A DNA stretch of 64,000 nt from Moellerella wisconsensis ATCC 35017 (GTDB lineage: Bacteria > Pseudomonadota > Gammaproteobacteria > Enterobacterales > Enterobacteriaceae), in contig NZ_LGAA01000006.1 of assembly GCF_001294465.1 (NCBI RefSeq), forward strand, positions 42,950 through 106,949. Reading direction: 5' to 3'. Within the stretch, counting starts at the first letter, position 1; each line of letters opens with the position of its first letter. The notes under the pieces were generated by a model. That model was not told where the DNA came from, did no database searches, and saw only the letters and a list, made by a program, of their open reading frames with translations. Positions 1-9,526 of this stretch are shown here, one piece after another. Both the position numbers and the translations under genes were made by a program.

Positions 1-701
1 TCTACATCACAAACGTGTTCGGTAATTGCAACGATAGCATGACGCTTACCTTTATCGATGCCTTCTTTGATTTCAGCCAGTAACTCTTCACGATTAAATT
101 CCATTTCACTTTCTGGCAATACTAAAAATTCACAACCACCTGCTATTGCTGCAGATAACGTAAGATCACCGCAATAACGCCCCATAACTTCGACAATAGA
201 GATACGTTTATGAGATGTAGAAGTATCTCTTAAACGATCAATTGCCTCTACTACGGTTTCCAATGCAGTAAAATAACCAATCGTATAATCGGTGCCCGCG
301 ACATCATTATCAATTGTGCCCGGTAAACCAACGCAGGGGAAACCAGCTTCAGTCAGTGCTTTTGCTCCCAAATAAGACCCATCACCACCAATAACTACCA
401 GCGCATCAATTTGATTACTTTTCAGATTTTCAATCGCTACTTGGCGTACTTTTTCATCACGGAACTGAGGGAAACGCGCAGATCCTAAAAAAGTACCGCC
501 ACGGTTAATCATGTCAGATACACTGAAACGGTCGAGTTGTTTCACTCGGTTTTCATACAGGCCAAGGTATCCATCATAAATACCAAAAACCTCTAATCCC
601 TCGCCTAGAGCTGCACGCACCACACCACGAATAGCTGCGTTCATTCCTGGCGCATCGCCACCGCTTGTTAATACACCGATTCTTTTGATCTGTTGGACCA
701 T
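1..701 (-). CDS. pfkA: ATP-dependent 6-phosphofructokinase, 3' part outside window
   Basis: This enzyme phosphorylates fructose 6-phosphate to fructose 1,6-bisphosphate, the committed step of glycolysis in the cytoplasm. About 233 residues are visible and the C-terminus runs off the left edge. The reading begins [20 protein letters not shown], with the ATP-site glycine loop near residue 14, the GGDGS motif near residue 105 and the catalytic GTIDND motif near residue 128. The start at 701 is preceded by AGAGG six bases upstream. Similarity to the E. coli enzyme is obvious over the whole visible part. It is transcribed away from loiP, with a long empty gap upstream. Nothing odd is seen. Confidence 0.97.
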   Translation of the reverse strand, partial: MVQQIKRIGVLTSGGDAPGMNAAIRGVVRAALGEGLEVFGIYDGYLGLYENRVKQLDRFSVSDMINRGGTFLGSARFPQFRDEKVRQVAIENLKSNQIDALVVIGGDGSYLGAKALTEAGFPCVGLPGTIDNDVAGTDYTIGYFTALETVVEAIDRLRDTSTSHKRISIVEVMGRYCGDLTLSAAIAGGCEFLVLPESEMEFNREELLAEIKEGIDKGKRHAIVAITEHVCDV

Positions 702-1430
702 GATGACCTCTGACTTATTAATGTGAATTGCAAATCTATGAAAAGCGCCTCGGGATGAATGCGCCTATTTAAGCGTTATAAATCGTCAGTGCTGAATTGA
801 TTCACCCTAAGATATAATACGGCAAATCATTGCCCATGCACCTGCTTTCAATCAACCTTTTTCATTTTATTGTGATCAAGATTAAAAAATTATAGGATAC
901 AAAATCATCGCGAGTAATGGCTCCGCATTGCTATTATATTCTGCGACGTGATTTCATTGATCAATTAAACGCAATGTAAATCCTATAAAAATCACAAATA
1001 ATGCCTTTCGATAATTCTACAGTGAGTTATTTATATAACTGCCCTATTCATTTCACTGTGTGATTACAACCACAAATTATATTACTGTACTGTTTCAATA
1101 CGAGTAGAATAAACCAAGCGGTAAATATTGATAATATTGTATAACACACCGCCAGCTATCTATCGTAAGTTTAATGCCATAAACTGCAAGTTTAGTACCA
1201 CAAAGTAACAACAAATAGATCATAACATTTAACCATCATGAGTGACGAAAGAAAAAAGAATATTTCACCCATCGACTAAAATGAGAGCAACCGCGCCTTT
1301 ATCTCTCTATTTATCTTTCTTTATCTACTAGAAACATATAAATATTGGTATCAAAGATAAATTAAAATAATCGATTACCTCAAAATTGCTCTCTCTTCTG
1401 AAGCTCAGATAATATGCAGAAAAAAGACAT
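702..1430. other. gene-free intergenic stretch between pfkA and loiP
   Basis: This AT-rich stretch of about 730 bases must hold the pfkA promoter on the minus strand. I see no credible ORF and no RNA gene. A short imperfect direct repeat (AAGTTTA followed by a T and CCA) occurs near 1168 and 1190. In E. coli the genes fieF and sbp flank pfkA; neither is here. Confidence 0.6.
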
Positions 1431-1456
1431 AAAAAAGCAGCGCCAATGGCACTGCT
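1431..1456 (-). terminator. terminator of loiP
   Basis: Read on the minus strand, the stem AGCAG.GCC / GGC.CTGCT (one mismatch, loop ATT) is followed directly by a run of six T. It lies about 30 bases after the loiP stop codon. Confidence 0.85.
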
Positions 1457-1483
1457 ATATTCAATTTTTAGTCTTATTTAGAA

Positions 1484-2239
1484 TTAATTTTTTTTATCTG
1501 CTGCGATACGATCACGAATATGTTGAGCACGCTCTTTAGATGGCGGATGAGAATCAAACATACTGCTATCGCTGTTGTCCATTTTCGCCAGCTTTTCAAA
1601 ACTTGTTGCTAACCCTTCAGTGTTAACACCTCGTTTTTTCAATAAATCATACGAGAAATCATCCGCCTGACTTTCTTGATGTTGAGAGAATTGAGAATTA
1701 ATTAATTTTTGCCCCAAATCAGCTAACTGAGAGTTACTCAGTTGCTGAGCTATTCCGCCTGCAGCAGCGGCGGCATTACGAGCGGCAACAGCACTATAAG
1801 CAACTTGCATAGACTTACGAGTATGACCAAGTGCAACGTGGCCCATTTCATGCCCCAAAACACCTTCAACTTCGTTATCGTTCATTTGGTCCATTAAACC
1901 ACTATAAACACGAACACATCCATTGGCCATTGCCCATGCATTAACATCGTCAGTCAGATAAACTTTATAATTAACTTTGGTGCCATTAATATTATTGCCT
2001 AATGCCTTAGATATTTTTTCTAAACGCTTAGCATATTCACTTGTAGAAGGCGCTATCTTATTTTGTGCATCCATTTCTTGGCATGCCTGATCAGTTAGCT
2101 GTTTAATATCATTATCACTCAGTGTTGCCGCTTGAAATAACTGCATACCTGAGTTGGCTAACATCCCACTATCCATTCCCTTACAACCTGTAAGTAGCAC
2201 GGCAGAAAAAGCTATTGCAACAAGAGGTTTCATATTCAT
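1484..2239 (-). CDS. loiP: M48 family metalloprotease lipoprotein LoiP
   Basis: This is an outer-membrane zinc metalloprotease of the M48 family, known in E. coli (YggG/LoiP) to be induced at low osmolarity and to help in outer-membrane protein quality control. The 251-residue product has a lipoprotein signal with lipobox LTGC (Cys19), the zinc motif HEMGH at 130-134 and a third ligand Glu at about 189 in HQESQADD. Length and sequence match E. coli LoiP (252 residues) closely. The start chosen has AAGGAT 11 bases upstream; an ATG two codons later is an alternative. Its place beside the Cpx genes fits an envelope-maintenance role, but co-regulation is only an inference. Confidence 0.93.
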   Translation of the reverse strand: MNMKPLVAIAFSAVLLTGCKGMDSGMLANSGMQLFQAATLSDNDIKQLTDQACQEMDAQNKIAPSTSEYAKRLEKISKALGNNINGTKVNYKVYLTDDVNAWAMANGCVRVYSGLMDQMNDNEVEGVLGHEMGHVALGHTRKSMQVAYSAVAARNAAAAAGGIAQQLSNSQLADLGQKLINSQFSQHQESQADDFSYDLLKKRGVNTEGLATSFEKLAKMDNSDSSMFDSHPPSKERAQHIRDRIAADKKN

Positions 2240-2462
2240 AATTTTATTTTATCCTTGGACTTCGCAAGACAGTATATTTTTGCGTATCAAAGACTACGAT
2301 TTTCTCGCCAAATAACAATAAGATAATCGTCAAAAATAAACAGAATATCAATTACACAATATTCTCAATATGTGAACAAAAATGGCAGAGTAAAAATTAA
2401 TATATTTAAGTTAAGATGAAATTACATAACAAAAATTAACTGTTTGCATGCCATTAATTAGA
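2240..2462. other. intergenic region upstream of loiP
   Basis: This AT-rich region of about 220 bases, together with the adjoining cpxP terminator and 3' tail, separates loiP from cpxP. It should contain the loiP promoter on the minus strand. I see no ORF and no convincing CpxR box in it. Confidence 0.5.
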
Positions 2463-2487
2463 CAAAAAAAAGCCCCTAAAAGGGGCT
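2463..2487 (-). terminator. terminator of cpxP
   Basis: On the minus strand the perfect stem AGCCCC / GGGGCT (loop TTTTA) is followed by eight T. It lies 85 bases beyond the cpxP stop codon. Confidence 0.93.
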
Positions 2488-2571
2488 ATAAAAGACAGGG
2501 ATGGTGTCTATGGCAAGGAAAAACTTAGATGTTGCTAGTGCTACTACAATTGAGAGAAAAAGGGCATTAAT

Positions 2572-3147
2572 TTACTGCTGTAAAGCTTGAAACTGTTTCA
2601 TACGCTGTTGATGCTGTTGTTCTAATTGCGCTTTTTGTTCTGGCGTTAATAACTGATATAATTCATGATGAACTCGCGCCATATTAATTCGATGTTCAAC
2701 ATCGCGTTGTAACTGCTTCTCTATTTCTGCACGTACTGCCGATTCATCAAATGTGTCTGCTGTCACCAATTTACGAATAATTTCACGATCTTGAATAAGA
2801 TCTGGATTATCCTGACGAGACAGGCGCAAGGTAGCCATTAAATCTCGCATTTGCTGACGTTGTTTTTCGTTTAACGTGATACCATTAAACATAAACGTAC
2901 TTGCATTATCTTGATAACCACGCATCACGCCACGATGATATTGACTGATACTCACTCTATTACCAGACAATAATTCAGAAGATGAATCGTGCTGAGACTG
3001 TAGCTGACGATTATTTATCTGTTCAGTGGTACTGTTTGTAGCTTGATGAGTGTCACTATTTATTAGGCTGTCGGTAGTATCTGCTAAAGCGGCCGTCGGT
3101 CCAACAATTAACAGTGACATCAAGGCTAGCGTCGCTATTTTATGCAT
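2572..3147 (-). CDS. cpxP: periplasmic Cpx accessory protein / chaperone CpxP
   Basis: CpxP is a periplasmic helical adaptor that inhibits the CpxA sensor and delivers misfolded proteins to DegP. The product is 191 residues, somewhat longer than E. coli CpxP (166). It has a cleavable signal peptide ending near ALA (residues 20-22). The two LTxxQ-type motifs of the Spy/CpxP family are visible: LNEKQ at 92-96 and LTPEQ at 167-171. A polar Ser/Thr/Gln-rich stretch (about 25-60) follows the signal and explains the extra length. The start has AGAGGT five bases upstream. It is divergent from cpxR, and the shared intergenic region carries a perfect CpxR box, so it should be strongly Cpx-induced. Confidence 0.93.
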   Translation of the reverse strand: MHKIATLALMSLLIVGPTAALADTTDSLINSDTHQATNSTTEQINNRQLQSQHDSSSELLSGNRVSISQYHRGVMRGYQDNASTFMFNGITLNEKQRQQMRDLMATLRLSRQDNPDLIQDREIIRKLVTADTFDESAVRAEIEKQLQRDVEHRINMARVHHELYQLLTPEQKAQLEQQHQQRMKQFQALQQ

Positions 3148-3230
3148 TCTTGACCTCTGTTTTCTCGGCGGTGCTGTTGATTCGATGTAGACAACTATAC
3201 CTCCGCGGCTGCAAACTACCGTCAGAGCAT

Positions 3231-3245
3231 GTAAAATAACGTAAA
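3231..3245. promoter_or_regulatory. CpxR binding box between cpxP and cpxR
   Basis: The sequence GTAAA-N5-GTAAA, the known CpxR~P consensus, is present exactly (GTAAAATAACGTAAA). It lies 84 bases upstream of cpxP and 55 bases upstream of cpxR, the same place as in E. coli, so it should autoregulate both divergent promoters. Confidence 0.93.
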
Positions 3246-3299
3246 GTCATGGAATCGTGGTGATTGTTATCGTATTTTGGCAGCAGGAGGAATTAATTC

Positions 3300-3998
3300 A
3301 TGCATAAAATCCTATTAGTTGATGACGATCGTGAACTCACGTCGCTGTTAAAAGAACTACTAGAAATGGAAGGTTTTAATGTTGTTATTGCCCATGATGG
3401 TGAACAGGCACTGCAACAAATAGACGCATCTATCGACCTATTATTACTCGATGTCATGATGCCGAAAAAAAATGGTATCGAAACATTAAAAGAACTACGC
3501 CAAATACATCAGACCCCGGTCATTATGTTAACGGCACGTGGCAGTGAGTTAGACAGAGTCCTTGGTCTTGAACTTGGGGCTGATGACTATTTAGCCAAAC
3601 CATTTAATGACCGCGAATTAGTGGCACGTATACGCGCGTTATTAAGACGCTCTAATTGGAGTGAACAAACCCAAACAGATACCGGGAGCACCCCGATATT
3701 ACAAGTCGATAAACTTCAATTAAATCCAGGTCGTCAAGAAGCGAGCTTTGATAATGAAATTCTCGATTTAACCGGTACTGAATTTACCTTATTGTACCTA
3801 CTGGCACAGCATTTAGGGCAAGTTGTTTCGCGTGAGCATTTAAGCCAAGAAGTTCTCGGTAAACGTTTAACACCATTTGACCGTGCTATTGATATGCATA
3901 TTTCTAATTTGCGCCGCAAATTACCTGAGCGCTCAGATGGCCTTTCCTGGTTTAAAACGCTAAGAGGTCGTGGATATTTAATGGTGTCAACAAATTAA
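3300..3998 (+). CDS. cpxR: response regulator CpxR
   Basis: CpxR is the OmpR-family DNA-binding response regulator of the Cpx envelope-stress pathway. The 232-residue protein has an N-terminal receiver domain with the acidic pair DDD at 8-10, phospho-acceptor Asp51 in LLLLDVMMP, Thr in MLTARG and Lys in LAKPF. A C-terminal winged-helix domain (about 130-230) ends with the RGRGYLM hairpin. A strong GGAGG ribosome site lies ten bases before the ATG. Unlike E. coli, where cpxR and cpxA overlap, here a terminator and about 300 bases separate them. Confidence 0.98.
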   Translation: MHKILLVDDDRELTSLLKELLEMEGFNVVIAHDGEQALQQIDASIDLLLLDVMMPKKNGIETLKELRQIHQTPVIMLTARGSELDRVLGLELGADDYLAKPFNDRELVARIRALLRRSNWSEQTQTDTGSTPILQVDKLQLNPGRQEASFDNEILDLTGTEFTLLYLLAQHLGQVVSREHLSQEVLGKRLTPFDRAIDMHISNLRRKLPERSDGLSWFKTLRGRGYLMVSTN

Positions 3999-4002
3999 CC
4001 AT

Positions 4003-4031
4003 CCCCCTTCCAGTGGAAGGGGTTTTTATTT
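4003..4031 (+). terminator. terminator after cpxR
   Basis: The perfect 8-bp stem CCCCTTCC / GGAAGGGG with a three-base loop is followed by TTTTTATTTTT. It is a textbook intrinsic terminator, placed only five bases after the cpxR stop and before cpxA. Confidence 0.95.
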
Positions 4032-4296
4032 TTAACGCCATTATTCTACATGCATTATTTAAAAATATTATATCAAGCCTAATTATTTACTGTGGCTCAG
4101 TAGCCAAACACAACCATTAATCGGCTCAGTCAACAGCTGTTTCAATACGCTGTCTTAGCAACAAGATGTTGGCTTCAACAATATAATTTCAATATAGGTA
4201 TATAATACATATGCTTAAAATCACTGTTGTGGTTAGTTTAATATACACCGTCTACTCATTTAGCTTTAATCAGGCCGAATGTCTCGGGGGCAAATG
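4032..4296 (+). promoter_or_regulatory. cpxR-cpxA spacer, likely cpxA promoter region
   Basis: This 265-base AT-rich spacer follows the cpxR terminator. It holds a good -10 hexamer TATAAT at 4201-4206 but no clear -35, so a separate cpxA promoter is suspected rather than shown. No ORF or mobile-element end is seen in it. Confidence 0.4.
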
Positions 4297-5667
4297 ATGA
4301 TCAGCAGCCTAACCGCGAGAATTTTCGCTATTTTCTGGTTTACTTTAGCGCTAGTACTCATGCTGGTACTAATGGTGCCAAAACTTGATTCACGTCAGCT
4401 AACTAATCTATTAGAAAGTGAACAACGACAAGGTGAAATGCTAGAGCAACATATCGAGGCTGAACTAGCTCAAGCACCGTTAAATGATCTTTTATGGTGG
4501 CGACGAATTTCAACGGCTATTCAAAAATGGGCACCTCCCGGACAGCGATTAATTATTGTCACCAGTGAAGGTCGCGTTATCGGCGCCCTTCCTAGTGAAA
4601 CCCAAGTGATCCGTAATTTTATTGGCCAATCTGATAATGCTGACTATCCCAAAAAGAAAAAATATGGCCGTGCTGAAATATTAGGTCCATTTTCAATTCG
4701 TGATGGTGAAGATCACTATCAACTCTATCTAGTACGCCCAGCAAATAGCCCGCAATCTGACTTTATCAACCTGCTCTTTGACCGACCCTTGCTGTTATTA
4801 ATCGCGACAATGCTGATCAGTGCACCTCTATTACTATGGTTATCATGGAGTTTAGCTAAACCAGCTCGTAAATTAAAAATGGCAGCTGATGATGTCGCGA
4901 AAGGTAATCTGCGCCCACATCCAGAATTAGAATCCGGCCCTCAAGAATTTGTCTCCGCGGGCTACAGTTTTAATCAAATGATCAGTGCATTGGATGGTAT
5001 GGTCAGTGCACAACAACGTTTGATTTCTGATATCTCTCATGAGCTAAGAACGCCGTTGACACGCTTACAATTAGCCACTGCATTATTGCGTCGTCGGCAT
5101 GGGGAAAGTAGAGAGCTACAGCGTATAGAGACTGAAACGCTCCGTTTAGATAGTATGATCAATGATTTACTTGTGTTATCTCGTAGCCAGCATAAAAATG
5201 AAATCTTGCGTGAAAATATCACTGCTGATGATTTGTGGGGAGATATTTTAGCTGATGCTAGCTTTGAAGCTGAGCAAATGCATAAAACATTAGATGTGAC
5301 CTCACCACCAGGACCGTGGTCAATTTATTGTAATCCATCGGCGATTGGTAGCGCGTTTGAAAATATCGTCCGTAATGCGTTACGCTACTCTAATACCCAT
5401 ATTGCGGTCGAATTTAAACAAAGCAATAGTGGCATTATGGTTACTGTCGATGATGATGGCCCTGGTGTTAGCCCCGAAGATCGCGAGCAAATATTTCGTC
5501 CATTCTACCGGACAGATGAAGCTCGAGACCGTGAATCAGGGGGGACAGGCTTAGGTCTCGCTATTGTAGAAACAGCAATATCTCAGCATAAAGGCTGGGT
5601 AAAAGCAGAAGATAGCCCTCTAGGAGGCTTACGATTAGTTATTTGGCTACCGGAGCATGGTCGATAA
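4297..5667 (+). CDS. cpxA: envelope-stress sensor histidine kinase CpxA
   Basis: CpxA senses envelope stress and phosphorylates or dephosphorylates CpxR. The product is 456 residues, near-identical in length to E. coli CpxA (457). It has an N-terminal membrane helix (about 7-28), a periplasmic sensor domain, a second helix (about 165-185), a HAMP segment, the H-box DISHELRTPL (His about 248), the N-box ENIVRNALRYS, and the ATP loops DDDGPG and GGTGLGLA. The start at 4297 (MISSLTARIF) was chosen because it matches the family and has GGGGG six to ten bases upstream; an in-frame start 18 bases earlier is less likely. It is separated from cpxR by a terminator, which is unusual. Confidence 0.97.
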   Translation: MISSLTARIFAIFWFTLALVLMLVLMVPKLDSRQLTNLLESEQRQGEMLEQHIEAELAQAPLNDLLWWRRISTAIQKWAPPGQRLIIVTSEGRVIGALPSETQVIRNFIGQSDNADYPKKKKYGRAEILGPFSIRDGEDHYQLYLVRPANSPQSDFINLLFDRPLLLLIATMLISAPLLLWLSWSLAKPARKLKMAADDVAKGNLRPHPELESGPQEFVSAGYSFNQMISALDGMVSAQQRLISDISHELRTPLTRLQLATALLRRRHGESRELQRIETETLRLDSMINDLLVLSRSQHKNEILRENITADDLWGDILADASFEAEQMHKTLDVTSPPGPWSIYCNPSAIGSAFENIVRNALRYSNTHIAVEFKQSNSGIMVTVDDDGPGVSPEDREQIFRPFYRTDEARDRESGGTGLGLAIVETAISQHKGWVKAEDSPLGGLRLVIWLPEHGR

Positions 5668-5746
5668 TATTATCAATAACCTAGCTCAGAATATAGGCGA
5701 TAAATAACTGCGCCATTATCTGTTAGACATTTATTAAACTGCATAT

Positions 5747-5795
5747 AAAGTTACTGAAGAATAATTTCTCTTCAGTAACTTTATCGTTTTATTAT
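5747..5795 (+). terminator. terminator after cpxA
   Basis: A perfect 14-bp stem (AAAGTTACTGAAGA and its complement, 5747-5760 with 5769-5782) with an 8-base loop is followed by a T-rich tract. It could work in both directions. Confidence 0.85.
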
Positions 5796-6257
5796 TTTAT
5801 ACCAAAAAAAGAGTATATTTTTATATTTATGGCGAAAAAAACTAACATTAACTATCGACAATAGTTTTTTATACAAATTTAGATAGTAATACTTATATGA
5901 TTACTTATTGTATGAGCTAATAACAAGATATCAATTTCATTTGATATTATTTGACAAATTTGATCCCATAGAGATTAAAAAAATAATGTTATTATCTTAA
6001 TCACTATAATTTATCAGGAAATAAATCCTTATGATTGATAAATCTATACAGTAAAAATCAAAGATTTCATTATCTTTTACTTTATATTTGCTATGATTTA
6101 TTACAATAAATAATTTAGTAGTTTTCCTTAATATAGATATACTCTACTCTCAAGTATCATTAGAAGAATATAAATTTATCCAACTTCATTATCTTTAATT
6201 GACCTGTTATTAAACTAATTAATACGGGGTTATTGACTTAAGTAAGCGGAAAAACGA
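5796..6257. other. AT-rich gap upstream of wzi
   Basis: This stretch of about 460 bases is very AT-rich and has no credible ORF. It should contain the wzi promoter; a possible TTGACC at about 6200 has no good partner hexamer. I do not find a JUMPstart/ops element (GGCGGTAGC), which often precedes RfaH-controlled polysaccharide operons. Confidence 0.5.
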
Positions 6258-7697
6258 ATGAAAATATACAAATTGAACAAACTTGCACTCTTCGCTTTAC
6301 TCGGAGCGATTAATAGTAGTGCAATCGCTAGTGGGCTGGTACTCCCTGATAATAACTTACGTAATGATTTAGCTTGGTTATCTGAGCGTAATGTTATTCA
6401 AATCAGTCTATCAACTTGGCCGCTTTCATCTCAAGAAATAACCCGTTCATTGGATAACGCCAATATCTCTAATGATGAACAAAAAAACGTTATACAGCGC
6501 ATAAAACAACAACTTAATAGAAATAAAAATACCCTACAATTACAAACCTATCTTTCCTCTGGCCATCCATCAATGCCACAAGGCTTTGCTGATAGCGAAT
6601 ATAGCGACTTCCGTTATACCTTAGCAGGCAATTATAGTACTGATAACGTTGATTTAAATCTAAAAGCCAATGCAGAACGCGATCTTCGGGTAGAAAATGG
6701 TTCGGATTATAATCTCAATGGATCATACGGGGGCGTTAAAATTTGGAATCAATGGCTGGCCTTCGGTGAAATACCTCAATGGTGGGGTCCTGGCTATGAT
6801 GGTAGCTTAATTCGAACTGATGCTGCTCGACCAGTTACCGGTTTTTTGATGCAACGTGCAGATCAAAGCCCATTTGATTCCAAATGGTTGTCTTGGATTG
6901 GTTCATGGCAATACCAATTAACTGCCGGGCAAATAAAACAATATCCCGTACAATCCGGTGTCAAGCTGCTCGGTTTACGAATGACCATGAATCCTACCGA
7001 TTATCTTGAATTAGGCGGCTCTCGTGTAATGATGTGGTCCGGTGATGGGCGCCCATCCAATTGGAAATCGTTTTGGGATGCAACAACAGGTAGCTCAAAT
7101 ACCGGTGATGTCAAAAAAGATCCCGGCAATCAACTAGCTGGTTTTGATTTTAAATTAAAACTCTTTCCTCTTATTGAGCTTCCTCTAAGTGTTTATGGGC
7201 AATATATTGGCGAAGATGAAGCCGGTTATTTACCGTCCCATAATGCTTATATGGCAGGTATAGAAGGCCACCATTCTCTCTACGGCCAGCCATTAAATTG
7301 GTATATTGAAGGTGCCAATACCCGTACTGAATGGAGTAATAAGGGTGTGATGTATAGACATTTTGTTTATCACGCAGGATATTATCAACAAGGCTATCCA
7401 TTAGGCCATGCGATGGGCGGTGATGGACGCATGATTTCCAGTAAAGTCGAATATACTTTAGATGATCATCAGCGCGTTAGTACCCGAGTAATGTACGCGA
7501 CAGTTAATCCTCAAAGCCAATGGCAAAATAAAGCCTTTCCTAAAGATGATACTATCAAAGGAGTTGATGTTGGCTGGTGGTATAATTTCAATGACCGTGT
7601 AATTACTGACTCAAAAGTTTGGTTATCCAAAACAGATACTGATACACATAATGATGTCGGTGTCTCAGTTGCTGTCACCGTTCCTTTTAAATGGTAA
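6258..7697 (+). CDS. wzi: capsule assembly outer-membrane protein Wzi
   Basis: Wzi is an outer-membrane beta-barrel that helps attach group 1 capsule to the cell surface. The 479-residue product has a signal peptide (about 1-24, ending SAIA) and a long aromatic-rich region typical of the Wzi barrel, including WNQWLAFGEIPQWWGPG near the middle; it ends in a C-terminal ...VPFKW, a usual barrel end with a terminal aromatic. The length equals that of E. coli K30 Wzi (479). It stands alone with its own terminator, 675 bases before wza, in the same direction. The presence of Wzi with Wza-Wzb-Wzc points to a group 1-like capsule or similar polymer, though polymer-synthesis genes are missing from this locus. 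Confidence 0.9.
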   Translation: MKIYKLNKLALFALLGAINSSAIASGLVLPDNNLRNDLAWLSERNVIQISLSTWPLSSQEITRSLDNANISNDEQKNVIQRIKQQLNRNKNTLQLQTYLSSGHPSMPQGFADSEYSDFRYTLAGNYSTDNVDLNLKANAERDLRVENGSDYNLNGSYGGVKIWNQWLAFGEIPQWWGPGYDGSLIRTDAARPVTGFLMQRADQSPFDSKWLSWIGSWQYQLTAGQIKQYPVQSGVKLLGLRMTMNPTDYLELGGSRVMMWSGDGRPSNWKSFWDATTGSSNTGDVKKDPGNQLAGFDFKLKLFPLIELPLSVYGQYIGEDEAGYLPSHNAYMAGIEGHHSLYGQPLNWYIEGANTRTEWSNKGVMYRHFVYHAGYYQQGYPLGHAMGGDGRMISSKVEYTLDDHQRVSTRVMYATVNPQSQWQNKAFPKDDTIKGVDVGWWYNFNDRVITDSKVWLSKTDTDTHNDVGVSVAVTVPFKW

Positions 7698-7708
7698 CCT
7701 ATTGATAA

Positions 7709-7745
7709 TAAATAAGACCGCAGTTTTATACTGTGGTCTTATTTA
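7709..7745 (+). terminator. terminator of wzi
   Basis: The stem ATAAGACC.CAG / CTG.GGTCTTAT with loop TTTTATA ends in TATTT. It lies about 15 bases after the wzi stop codon. Confidence 0.8.
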
Positions 7746-8372
7746 ATCGCTCCAATTTTATTATCCCACGAGATTTACCAATAAAATCTCTAGCTAAGGT
7801 GTCAATACTCAAGATACTGGAAACTAATCCCGCATATTTATTAAAATTTACCTATTTATTAAAACTAATCAGTCTAATGTATATAATGTTGGCTATCTTA
7901 TTTGAATAGACACTCATTTAAGATAATATTCGTTAAGTCATAAAATAAATTTTCTGCTATTATACTCAAATAAAAGTGCTGAAATAAAAGTACTAAAATA
8001 AAAAGTACTGAAAAAACGATAAGGATAAATCCTAAACTTCGATGCATTAAGAACCTGAGTATTACCATGCGATTAAGTCGAATTTTAAGCGCGGTATTAT
8101 CTCATTCAATTGAATTGCCTAGATTAAGGTGATTAAAGTTCATCGGCCTGTTATGGAAATGCTTAAAACTAATTCCTTATCAACAATTTTGGTACTAAAA
8201 AGTTTTGCCATAAAACGCAATTTACGTCAGACTCTAGGCCACAAATGGGTTATATACCTTTTATTTGCCAATCGGCTAGAAAGGAATACCCCATACTGAT
8301 TTATACGAATTTAGATAGATTAATACACTATTTAAGTTTTTTTATATTTAATTAAATGGATAATGAGTGTTT
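7746..8372. other. gene-poor gap between wzi and wza, with short tandem repeats
   Basis: About 625 bases hold no recognisable gene. At 7968-8010 there are three imperfect copies of a 14-base unit AAATAAAAGTRCTR. Two short ORFs (8067-8132 and 8153-8296) are open, but nothing supports them. The wza promoter must lie here; no ops/JUMPstart sequence is seen. Confidence 0.5.
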
Positions 8373-9518
8373 ATGAAACGCCTTTCTGTTGCTGTCTTTA
8401 TGCTAACTGCACTGACGGGCTGTACCGTCACCCCGGGTGTCTATATGTCAACAACGGGCAAGAATGTTGTTGATACTGGCGACCGTGATATTTCAAAATT
8501 TGTTGATATCTATCCTATATCGCCACAATTATTAGACGAACTGTATATTCCACACGATATTGCCAAACCTAATACTCTTTTAGAACAACAATTGGCAAGC
8601 TATGAATATCGTATTGGTGTCGGCGATGTCCTGAATATTACTGTTTGGGATCACCCTGAGTTAACTATTCCTGCCGGTTCATACCGTAGTGCTGCTGATT
8701 CTGGTAACTGGGTACATTCTGACGGTACTATTTATTACCCTTATATTGGTTCAGTCAACGTTATTGGTAAAACAGTCACTGAAATTCGCTCATTAATCAG
8801 TAACCGCTTGGCAACTTATATTGAATCACCACAAATCGACGTTAGTATTTCAGCGTTCCGCTCACAAAAAATGTATGTTTCTGGTGAAGTAGCTAAGCCA
8901 GGGACACTGCCAATCACTAACGTACCATTGACGGTATTAGAAGCATTTAATAATGCTGGTGGATTAACAGAAAAAGCCGATTGGGATAATGTGGTGCTCA
9001 CACGTAATGGGCAAGAAATTAAAATTTCATTACAGTCCTTAGTTCAATATGGCGATCAAACTCAAAACTATCTGATGCTACCTGGCGATGTGCTTTATGT
9101 ACCACGTAATGATGGACAAAAAGTGTTTGTAATGGGTGAAGTCGGCCAACCATCAACATTAACTATCGACCGTGCTGGAATGAGTATCACCGAAGCATTA
9201 AGTAAATCAAATGGTATTGATCAAAATACCGCGAATGCAACGGGTGTGTTTGTTATTCGCCCATTAAAAAATCAATCCTCCGGAGATAAACAGCTGGATG
9301 ATTTATTACCGAAAAAAATGGCGGCTATCTATCAGTTAGATTTATCTGATGCCACCTCGTTAGTTATGGGTACTGAGTTTAGATTAAAACCTTACGATTT
9401 AGTCTATGTAACAGCTGCTCCAATCGTAAGATGGAACCGTCTGATTACTCAATTGTTACCGACCATCGCTGCCTATAATCAGTTAACTGAAGGTACTAAA
9501 CGAATTAAAGATTGGTAA
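8373..9518 (+). CDS. wza: outer-membrane polysaccharide export lipoprotein Wza
   Basis: Wza forms the octameric outer-membrane channel through which capsule or colanic-type polymers leave the cell. The product is 381 residues (E. coli Wza 379). It has a lipoprotein signal with lipobox LTGC at about 16-19, a polysaccharide-export domain starting near [19 protein letters not shown], two SLBB-like repeats (about 170-250 and 255-340), and a C-terminal amphipathic helix near [10 protein letters not shown] that lines the membrane pore. The ATG at 8373 gives the proper signal peptide; a GTG two codons upstream is possible. The wzb gene follows after eight bases, then wzc, in an apparent operon. Confidence 0.95.
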   Translation: MKRLSVAVFMLTALTGCTVTPGVYMSTTGKNVVDTGDRDISKFVDIYPISPQLLDELYIPHDIAKPNTLLEQQLASYEYRIGVGDVLNITVWDHPELTIPAGSYRSAADSGNWVHSDGTIYYPYIGSVNVIGKTVTEIRSLISNRLATYIESPQIDVSISAFRSQKMYVSGEVAKPGTLPITNVPLTVLEAFNNAGGLTEKADWDNVVLTRNGQEIKISLQSLVQYGDQTQNYLMLPGDVLYVPRNDGQKVFVMGEVGQPSTLTIDRAGMSITEALSKSNGIDQNTANATGVFVIRPLKNQSSGDKQLDDLLPKKMAAIYQLDLSDATSLVMGTEFRLKPYDLVYVTAAPIVRWNRLITQLLPTIAAYNQLTEGTKRIKDW

Positions 9519-9526
9519 TCGATTAT

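Noticed and set aside
8067..8296. Two short ORFs (21 and 47 codons) in the wzi-wza gap
   Set aside because: Neither has a clear ribosome site, a recognisable relative or a codon pattern that stands out from noise in AT-rich DNA.
5668..8372. JUMPstart/ops element for RfaH control of polysaccharide genes
   Set aside because: I looked for GGCGGTAGC upstream of wzi, wza and waaQ on the proper strand and did not find it.
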